A DNA stretch of 64,000 bases, from positions 62,001 to 126,000 of the forward strand of contig NTLA01000002.1 in the NCBI GenBank assembly GCA_002457435.1. Direction: 5' to 3'. The translations under genes and the position numbers were made by a program. Under the pieces are notes generated by a model. The model did no database searches. It worked only from the letters and a program-made list of their open reading frames with translations, and was not told the origin of the DNA. The DNA is from Acidimicrobiales bacterium MED-G01. GTDB taxonomy: Bacteria > Actinomycetota > Acidimicrobiia > Acidimicrobiales > Poriferisodalaceae. Of this stretch, positions 58,523 through 64,000 are shown in pieces; position 1 is the stretch's first letter, and every line of letters starts with the position of its first letter.

Positions 58523-58894
58523 CCGTTCGTTTGTTGTCTCGGTTTCGCTCAAGGCGCGCTGGCGCGCTGCGGCACGGCGCCGTCGCCTAATAATGCTTCG
58601 TCGTTCCCGCTGCGTCGCACCTCCCCAAACTCCTTCTTTCTCTCGCACAGTTATTGCATATTCGAGACAAGGCATTGCGACCGAACAACCACGACAGATT
58701 TGCTTTGCTAATTCAGCGTTGTCGTCTTCATCATCAGGAAAGAAAATCGACGCATCGATACCGCGACAGGCGGCAGTTTGTTCCCATCCCTTGAGCCCTG
58801 GTGCAAAGGGAAGTGTGCTCTGGAAGACATCGGTTAGCGCGTCTCCACGACTGGAATGTAAAACTGTGGTCTGAATCGGTTCGCTGATACTCAT
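58520..58894 (-). CDS. WhiB-family iron-sulfur transcription factor
   Basis: A 124-aa WhiB protein found only in actinobacteria and their phages. Four Cys (43, 67, 70, 76; C-x23-C-x2-C-x5-C, with CRGCSVAMPC) bind [4Fe-4S]. The GVWGGATQRERR turn follows, then a strongly basic tail (RRRRRAAARQR) for DNA contact. The family works with the sigma factor to control division, redox or antibiotic responses. The subtype cannot be assigned with certainty. No ribosome site or TANNNT is obvious before ATG 58894. Confidence 0.93.
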   Translation of the reverse strand: MSISEPIQTTVLHSSRGDALTDVFQSTLPFAPGLKGWEQTAACRGIDASIFFPDDEDDNAELAKQICRGCSVAMPCLEYAITVREKEGVWGGATQRERRSIIRRRRRAAARQRALSETETTNER

Positions 58895-58976
58895 GTCAAT
58901 CAGGATTCTTTCCCATTGAGACTGGGATTGTCCAGACTAATTGAGCGTTCGGTAAAATTTGAGGGAGGAATCCGAG

Positions 58977-59390
58977 TTGCCAGACGACTTTTTAATCTTC
59001 GGTCACCGAATTAACCGCAATGCGTGGTTAAGTGGTTCACTATTCTCACTCGGCGTAGTAATCGGCGTCGGGTTAATTATCGGCAATCTCGTGGATCAAG
59101 ACGGAGGTAATTCGTTATTAGTTACAGCTGCGATCTCCATCGGCCTTGTTATCGGTGGATTCGTTGCATCTTGGCGCGCCTCGCGCTCCCACATCGTTCA
59201 TGGGATGCTCACCAGCAGCCCCCCGCTGCTAATTGGCTTTATATTTCAATGCATCAGAATGGCTCGTGGCGTCCGTTCTGTTTCCTGGCTGAGCCTGATT
59301 GTGGTCAGCTTTCTAGCTATCTCACTAGCAACGTTGGGCGGAGTCCTTGGCGGACGTTGGACTCCAAATCGAGGATCTCTTTTTGAGTAA
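58977..59390 (+). CDS. Small polytopic membrane protein, unknown function
   Basis: A 137-aa protein with about four membrane helices (LFSLGVVIGVGLIIGNLV, LLVTAAISIGLVIGGFVAS, LLIGFIFQCIRMA and WLSLIVVSFLAISLATLGGVLGG). TTG 58977 follows a strong GGGAGGAA site with correct spacing; the track's TTG 58959 lies upstream of that site. Unrecognised; hydrophobicity is the only clear property. It stands alone between whiB (divergent) and rnpB. Confidence 0.7.
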   Translation: MPDDFLIFGHRINRNAWLSGSLFSLGVVIGVGLIIGNLVDQDGGNSLLVTAAISIGLVIGGFVASWRASRSHIVHGMLTSSPPLLIGFIFQCIRMARGVRSVSWLSLIVVSFLAISLATLGGVLGGRWTPNRGSLFE

Positions 59391-59426
59391 ACAATCTGTG
59401 CCGACATAACAAGCCTCATGCAGCGA

Positions 59427-59432
59427 TACAGT
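59427..59432 (+). promoter_or_regulatory. Putative -10 element of rnpB
   Basis: TACAGT lies 6 nt before the presumed RNA 5' end at 59439; no clear -35. Confidence 0.35.
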
Positions 59433-59438
59433 GATACC

Positions 59439-59803
59439 GGCGGTGAGTCGGCTGGGTGACCGCAGTTGGCCTCACCTTTAGAGACGAGGCAAATTGAGGA
59501 AGGTCGGGACTCCGCAGGGCAGGGTGCTGGGAAAAAACCAGGCGCCGCGAGGCGACGGAAAGTGCAACAGAAAGTAAACCGCCGATGGTTTAGCGCTGCT
59601 AATCACAGGCAAGGCTGAAAGGGTGCGGTAAGAGCGCACCAGCGTGCAAGGTGACTTGCATGGCTTGCAAACCCCACTCGGAGCAAGGTCAAGCAGGAAT
59701 CAGGTGGCCCGCCCTACGATTCCGGGTAGACCGCTGAGATGGATGGTCACACAAGTGAGTGAACTCACTGGACAGAATCCCGCCTACAGGCTGACTCACC
59801 GCC
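59439..59803 (+). ncRNA. rnpB: RNase P RNA, bacterial type A
   Basis: The catalytic RNA that trims tRNA 5' leaders. Its ends pair perfectly or nearly so (5' GGCGGTGAGTCGGCT with 3' GGCTGACTCACCGCC, helix P1), which sets the borders. Conserved elements are GAGGAAGGTCGGGACTCC (P4 5' strand and neighbours), ACAGAAAGTAAACCGCC, GGTGCGGTAAGAGCGCACC, a GGTAGACC loop and the 3' GACAGAATCCCGCCTACAGG. Total length of about 365 nt fits type A. No protein gene covers it. The short ORFs in the track here are chance. Confidence 0.95.
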
Positions 59804-59854
59804 ACCCGTATCGATTTCTACACACAAGCAACCGGCAAGCTAGCGTTCTCGATA

Positions 59855-60775
59855 ATGAATCACAGATCTACGAATATCGATTGGCCTGATGCGCTCGAAC
59901 TAGGCCCGATTACGGTTCTGACAGGCTTAGACAGGGGCAAATACCCGCATGGAAACTCAGTTCTTGTTCAGGGGTCTCATAAGACCGTCCTGATTGACCC
60001 TTCTCTCACTGTCGCGCATCGCGGGGTGCCTACACGGGTTGATCAAATACTTCTATCTCATGTGCATGAGGACCATATTCCTGGAATAAGTCAGCTCAAA
60101 GATGTCCCCGTGTCGTGTCATGAGGCAGACGCTGTAGGGCTTACTTCAATTGATGGATTGATGTCTATGTATGGGTTGCCTCCATCTGTCGAAGAAGAAT
60201 TTCGACAAGAGGTAATACAAGACTTCAGCTATGAGCCTCGAAGTGATGCGTCAACCTTTTCTGACGGTGAGGTCTTTGATTTAGGAGGGGCTGAGATTCA
60301 GGTAGCACATACGCCTGGACACACCCGTGGCCATTGTGCGTTCTTAATCCCTCAAGCCCGAGCTGTCTTCCTGGGCGATATTGAGTTATCAGGTTTCGGG
60401 CCTTACTATTTTGACGCACATTCCTCATTGGACAGCTTCGAGCAGTCTCTGAATCGGTGCCGCTCTCTGGACGCCGACCACTTCATAACTTTTCATCACA
60501 AATGGGTTATTTCCGGCCGAGAATTATTCCTCGAAATGCTGGACGCCTTCGAGAGTGTGATCTCCAACAGAGAATCAGCGATGCTTGACTTCATGAGCGA
60601 GCCAAAATCAATCGACGACTGCGCATCACAGCGATTTGTGTATCGGCCGTCAGTCGACATGAACTTTGTGGATCATGTTGAAACCCGTTCAGCACGGATC
60701 CACATTGATCGCATGATCGAACAGGGTCGCGTTGTGGAGGTAGGCGAGGGAATGTACCGAACTGCTAACGGCTAA
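59855..60775 (+). CDS. Metallo-beta-lactamase-fold hydrolase
   Basis: A 306-aa protein with the metal-binding motif HVHEDH (His69, His71, Asp73, His74), a downstream AHTPGHTRGHCAF and LGDIELSGFGPYYFD. These give a binuclear metal centre. Substrates of the superfamily range from thioesters and lactones to nucleic acids; the C-terminal domain (about 220-306: SAMLDFMSEPKSIDDCASQRF..., a winged-helix-like part) resembles the MBL/LACTB2 type but is not decisive. It begins 51 bp after rnpB. Confidence 0.85.
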   Translation: MNHRSTNIDWPDALELGPITVLTGLDRGKYPHGNSVLVQGSHKTVLIDPSLTVAHRGVPTRVDQILLSHVHEDHIPGISQLKDVPVSCHEADAVGLTSIDGLMSMYGLPPSVEEEFRQEVIQDFSYEPRSDASTFSDGEVFDLGGAEIQVAHTPGHTRGHCAFLIPQARAVFLGDIELSGFGPYYFDAHSSLDSFEQSLNRCRSLDADHFITFHHKWVISGRELFLEMLDAFESVISNRESAMLDFMSEPKSIDDCASQRFVYRPSVDMNFVDHVETRSARIHIDRMIEQGRVVEVGEGMYRTANG

Positions 60776-60778
60776 GAG

Positions 60779-61354
60779 CTAAGGCATTTTAAGATGTGCT
60801 GTTTCGTTAAAAGATGTCAGCACAGGCCGTCCATCCCTCACGGCTATTCGAGTGATCTGAGCCTGCCCGACGCTGAGGTTCCATGAAATTTGTTCACCAG
60901 TTCCCAGTGCCCAGGAAACCGCAGACTTTATTGGTGAAACGTGCGTAAACACTGCGATATTTGATTCTTCAGCCTCAAGTAATAAAGCTTCGCACCCCAG
61001 TGCGACCCTGCGGTCCAATTCCTCTAGGGACTCCCCTCCCGGTGGCGCGAAGCTTGGGTCACTTCGCCATCGGGTCCATTCCTCCTTGGTGATTTCACCA
61101 ATCGGTTTCTCGTCCCATTCCCCATAGTCCAGTTCGATCCAACGCTCATCAATGCGACAGGGCAGCCCAAGTGGTTCCGCCGTTTGAAGCGCTCGTCGTA
61201 GTGGAGATGAGACAACCGCGTCAATCAGTCCCAACGCGTTTCCTATTTGCTCGGCTTGACGAACACCCTCCCCGTCAAGGGGGTTGTCCACTCGTCCCTG
61301 GAGGAGACCGTCCGCGTTGGCAACAGTTCTGCCATGTCGAACGATTAACAGCAC
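60779..61354 (-). CDS. Histidine phosphatase superfamily enzyme
   Basis: A 191-aa phosphoglycerate-mutase-like phosphatase. The catalytic RHG motif is LLIVRHGRTVANADGLLQGRVDNPLDGEG, the second Arg is in VVSSPLRRALQTAEP, and the second His in IAVFTHVSPIKSAV. Active-site Glu is in IELDYGEWDEKPIG. Substrate is open (cofactor, sugar or nucleotide phosphates). GTG 61354 overlaps the preceding TAG by one base, so the two genes are coupled. Confidence 0.88.
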   Translation of the reverse strand: MLLIVRHGRTVANADGLLQGRVDNPLDGEGVRQAEQIGNALGLIDAVVSSPLRRALQTAEPLGLPCRIDERWIELDYGEWDEKPIGEITKEEWTRWRSDPSFAPPGGESLEELDRRVALGCEALLLEAEESNIAVFTHVSPIKSAVSWALGTGEQISWNLSVGQAQITRIAVRDGRPVLTSFNETAHLKMP

Positions 61355-61860
61355 TAGTAGCCCCTCGTTCCTGGATTAATCAGGTCACGATCGATCCGGC
61401 CGCTTCGCAGAAACAATCGTCGTCGCTCAGCTTGATTCATTCCCATTAATCGCCAACTCCAAATCAGCAAGGCCAAGCCAATTAACTCCATAAATACGAT
61501 CAGTAGAACTTCACGATCCGCTAACGGAATGTTGGCTGCACTGCTTGTTGAATCCGTAAATGGCCACCAAAACGTTTCGGTGTTCATCCAAGCTCCATCA
61601 AACACTGAATGCCAAAATATTCCTATTGGAACCGCCAAGGCATGTCTACGAAATTGACGTCGTCCGATAGTACAAACCATCAACCCCATCAACAGCAGAA
61701 TCGGGGCCGCAAGCGTGTGCATGAGGTTCGTCGTACCCAAGAAGACATCTATCGCATCGGGCAGAAGAGCTCCAGCAATTATCAATCGATGATCAATCGC
61801 TGGATCACGAAAAGTGAACCACATCGCTATCAGGGCTGTTCCAGCAAACCACAACAACAT
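61354..61860 (-). CDS. YdjM-like membrane protein
   Basis: A 168-aa membrane protein with about four helices. The segment TFRDPAIDHRLIIAGALLPDAIDVFLG, then NLMHTLAAP and FWHSVFDGAW, resembles membrane-bound YdjM/DUF457 metal-dependent hydrolases, where His and Asp near a first helix pair form a metal site. The similarity is moderate and the function is unknown. It lies between the histidine phosphatase and the zinc-ribbon protein on one strand. Confidence 0.65.
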   Translation of the reverse strand: MLLWFAGTALIAMWFTFRDPAIDHRLIIAGALLPDAIDVFLGTTNLMHTLAAPILLLMGLMVCTIGRRQFRRHALAVPIGIFWHSVFDGAWMNTETFWWPFTDSTSSAANIPLADREVLLIVFMELIGLALLIWSWRLMGMNQAERRRLFLRSGRIDRDLINPGTRGY

Positions 61861-61867
61861 GAGATCT

Positions 61868-62584
61868 CTACCGCACTACAAGAGCGCCACACTCGGGACA
61901 TTCCGAGGGTTCATCACTTGGCAATCTTCGAATTCGGTCAATTTCGACTGCGGCGATTTCCAAGAAGCATGCTCCACATGATGTGCCGACAAGCCGACCT
62001 ACTGCCGTGTGATCGCCCATTCGCTTTCGATTGTCTTCGTAGAGTCTTACAAGATCGCTTCCTGCTCGCGTTTCGGCCCCCCGTTTTGCGTCGACCACTG
62101 ACTCGCGTTCCTCTTCAACTTCAGACAATGCTGATGCGATCTTGCCTTCGATAGCGGTAACCGCCTCTTGGCAGTCAATCCTGGCCTTTTCAATCCGAGT
62201 TTCTTCGGTCGCGTACGGCTCGATTCTTTCCATCAATTCAATTATCTGGTCCTCCAAGATAGATTGGCGTTTTGAGAGGGACTCAATTTCGCCTTGCAGC
62301 GCCGCCGCATCTTTCGGTGATGTCATGTCTCCGCCGTACAGAGAACTGGTTGCTTTCGCGATCTTGTCTTCTAACTGTTGGATTTCGGCCTCTCTGTCGC
62401 TTTGACTCTGCCGGAGTGTTGACAACTCGGCCTCAATCAGGCCAAAACTGTTTTGAAGTTCACGATCGTCCGCTTGAAGGTTCGCGAGCTGTTCGTATTC
62501 AGGCAGGGTCTTGGACCGGTGAGCCAGTTGCGACAGCCGAGTGTCAAGTTCCTGAAGTTCGACTAGGACCTCAAGCTCACTCAA
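61868..62584 (-). CDS. Coiled-coil zinc-ribbon protein
   Basis: A 238-aa protein: a long antiparallel coiled coil (about 1-180) followed by a C4 zinc ribbon (TSCGACFLEIAAVEIDRIRR...SECPECGALVVR: CxxC and CxxC). This architecture is the conserved C4-type zinc-ribbon/CT398-like family of actinobacteria, which is thought to act as a scaffold in RNA or secretion-related complexes. The YGGDMTSPKDAAALQGEIESL motif is typical of it. TTG 62584 follows a near-perfect AAGGAGG with 6-nt spacing, so the TTG start is credible. Confidence 0.88.
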   Translation of the reverse strand: MSELEVLVELQELDTRLSQLAHRSKTLPEYEQLANLQADDRELQNSFGLIEAELSTLRQSQSDREAEIQQLEDKIAKATSSLYGGDMTSPKDAAALQGEIESLSKRQSILEDQIIELMERIEPYATEETRIEKARIDCQEAVTAIEGKIASALSEVEEERESVVDAKRGAETRAGSDLVRLYEDNRKRMGDHTAVGRLVGTSCGACFLEIAAVEIDRIRRLPSDEPSECPECGALVVR

Positions 62585-62649
62585 AGCCGCCTCCTTACTA
62601 ATAGGTAACTGCTAACTCCTTACACCGGTTCTATCACGTTGCCTATCGA

Positions 62650-64000
62650 TTACGTCCCATTCTCGTCATCAACAGGAGGCTCCGTCGTAGTGGTGACAGG
62701 GTTCCGATTCGGCACGAGGGCACAATTCAAATACTCGTCTCGATAGATACCGGTAGCTGAAAGCTCAGTCATTCTGCAATTAGCCTCCGGGTGTGGCAAG
62801 AAGCTACCGGCGTCAAGGTCCACTTGAGTCATCGCGCATGGCAAATCAAATTGCATTAGGCCACGTTCAGGGCCTAGATCGATGTCGACCGCGCACTTCT
62901 CTTCAGCCAAGTACAAGGGTCGAGAGTTTCGTTGCGGAGGTGGCGGTTGTAGCAGTGGAATGATTTCTTGCTGCTCTAACACGCGGGTCATATAAGAGCC
63001 CCAGATACGTGCCGGAACCCAACCGCCAGTCCCCTCTCGACCCTGTATATCGGTCATTGAGACTTTTTCTTCGGGATGCCCCATCCAAACGGCGGTGCTC
63101 AGGTGAGGTGTGAACCCGACGTACCAAGCATCACTGAAATCTTGTGCAGTGCCTGTTTTCCCGGCGGATGGTTGACCACTTTCAAGGCGAGCTCGCCGAC
63201 CAGTGCCAGCTACAACGTTGTTGGCGAGCACCTCCGAGACCCAAGCAGCAGTAGTTGCTTTGACAGCACGACGGCCGCGAGGGACATGTTGGTACAACAC
63301 CGATCCACTGGCATCTTCAATTTTGCTAATGAGGAAGGGTTCCATTCTTAACCCACCATTGGCAATGGCGGCGTAGGCGACTGCTTGCTCGAGGGGTGTT
63401 ACCTCTTGAGCGCCTAAGGACATTGACAGGTAGGGGCGAAAAGAATCTTCAGAACTGCGACCTAATAGGCGGTTAGCTACCTCCACAACGTTGTCTAAGC
63501 CTGTACGCAGCCCTAGACGGACGAAGCCACAGTTCGAACTTTTGAGGACGGCGAACTGAACAGTCCCCACCGCGCCTTCGTTTTCATTGAAATTGGTGAC
63601 TTCGTAATCGACGTTGGGGGGATTAGGAAAGGTGCATGGCCCCATTCCGCTAATCGTGTCAAACGGAAATAATCCAGCTTTCTCGATGGCCGCTGCAAGC
63701 ACATATGTCTTGAAGGACGATCCCGGTTGTCTTCTTCCCTGTGTTACGAGATTAAATTGAAAATCCGCAAATTCGGGACCTCCGATGAATGCTTGGACAG
63801 CTCCGGTAGCAGGGTCCACAGATGCGATCGCGACCTCGAAATCACCTCCTCCTTCAGGCAACACATCTTCCACTGCCTCTTCCATATGTCGTTGCAAAGT
63901 GGGGTCAAAGGTTGTCCAGACTCGAAGACCACCGTTGTATACCTTCGCAAAGCGTTCCTGATACGTCTCCCCCAACGCCGGATGGGCGAGTAGCGCTTCA
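62650..64000 (-). CDS. Class A penicillin-binding protein, 5' part cut by window edge
   Basis: The visible 449 residues hold the transpeptidase half of a bifunctional PBP1A-type enzyme. Active-site motifs are SxxK in QPGSSFKTYVLAA, SxN in KSSNCGFVRL and KTG in PSAGKTGTAQDFSDAW. The frame runs on past base 64000 (EALLAHPALGETYQERF), so the glycosyltransferase domain and start are outside. The C-terminal 110 residues are variable, with a Pro-rich TTTEPPVDDENGT end. It builds and cross-links glycan strands. The ORF track's start at 63975 is an internal TTG. Confidence 0.93.
   Translation of the reverse strand, partial: EALLAHPALGETYQERFAKVYNGGLRVWTTFDPTLQRHMEEAVEDVLPEGGGDFEVAIASVDPATGAVQAFIGGPEFADFQFNLVTQGRRQPGSSFKTYVLAAAIEKAGLFPFDTISGMGPCTFPNPPNVDYEVTNFNENEGAVGTVQFAVLKSSNCGFVRLGLRTGLDNVVEVANRLLGRSSEDSFRPYLSMSLGAQEVTPLEQAVAYAAIANGGLRMEPFLISKIEDASGSVLYQHVPRGRRAVKATTAAWVSEVLANNVVAGTGRRARLESGQPSAGKTGTAQDFSDAWYVGFTPHLSTAVWMGHPEEKVSMTDIQGREGTGGWVPARIWGSYMTRVLEQQEIIPLLQPPPPQRNSRPLYLAEEKCAVDIDLGPERGLMQFDLPCAMTQVDLDAGSFLPHPEANCRMTELSATGIYRDEYLNCALVPNRNPVTTTTEPPVDDENGT

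Noticed and set aside
59439-59803. tmRNA or protein-coding alternative for the rnpB region
   Set aside because: Terminal pairing and the conserved RNase P blocks identify rnpB; no tRNA-like end or tag ORF is seen.
1-64000. Search for tRNA genes, insertion sequences, integrases and phage genes
   Set aside because: No convincing T-loop/acceptor pairs, transposases, inverted-repeat-bounded elements or phage proteins were recognised by eye; a covariance-model scan would be decisive.

Overview
The window reads as a compact chromosomal segment of an actinobacterium. Lineage markers are a mycothiol synthase (mshD), a bacterial proteasome activator (bpa), a WhiB regulator, a Wag31-type DivIVA, an MtrA/MtrB/LpqB-like cluster, an F420-type luciferase-like oxidoreductase, DUF3040, SepF-dependent division genes without ftsA, and menaquinone genes. 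Base composition looks roughly balanced (an impression, not computed), unlike most high-GC actinomycetes. With the tight packing, this suggests a streamlined, perhaps aquatic Acidimicrobiia-like organism; that placement is inference. No insertion sequence, prophage, CRISPR array or tRNA gene was recognised.

Layout. 1-8.8 kb: hisD (cut by the left edge), a CitE-like lyase, nth, mshD, a VIT-family transporter, rlmN, a MaoC-like hydratase, menG, menA and an F420-type oxidoreductase. 8.8-15 kb: a leftward run of a Lys/Ala-tailed DksA/TraR-like protein, lspA, a RluA-family pseudouridine synthase, a phosphodiesterase, bpa and three poorly known genes. 15.2-18.3 kb: ileS. 18.3-35.6 kb: a leftward division and cell-wall cluster, in transcription order mraZ, rsmH, ftsL-like, ftsI, murE, mraY, murD, ftsW, murG, murC, murB, ftsQ, ftsZ, pgeF, yggS, sepF, yggT, divIVA. 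murF is missing from its usual place between murE and mraY.

35.9-39.8 kb: HNH nuclease, an 88-aa conserved-looking protein, ROK kinase, DUF3040, dinB and a Nudix hydrolase. 39.8-43.7 kb: rightward small membrane protein, inositol-phosphatase-like enzyme and an mtrA-mtrB-GerMN lipoprotein set. 43.7-48.1 kb: leftward trkA and two trkH-type subunits. 48.2-54.5 kb: glpK, then leftward aminotransferase, SRPBCC, membrane protein, glycosyltransferase, queG and a Cys-rich miniprotein. 54.6-64 kb: a soluble Ser/Thr kinase, a DEDDh exonuclease/GIY-YIG fusion behind a LexA-like box, a divergent trpD, whiB, the RNase P RNA gene (rnpB), a metallo-beta-lactamase fold protein, a histidine phosphatase, a coiled-coil zinc-ribbon protein and a class A PBP cut by the right edge.

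The content is mostly housekeeping. The most informative signals are regulatory: a recurrent TANNNT hexamer 6-8 nt before start codons, indicating many leaderless transcripts; a LexA-type box filling the promoter spacer of the exonuclease/UvrC-like gene; and phased AAAGTG-type repeats before mraZ. The best gene-level oddities are the absent murF, a TrpD with altered PRPP-site motifs, the DksA-like protein without zinc cysteines, and two unlike TrkH subunits beside trkA. I found no clear undescribed multi-gene system.
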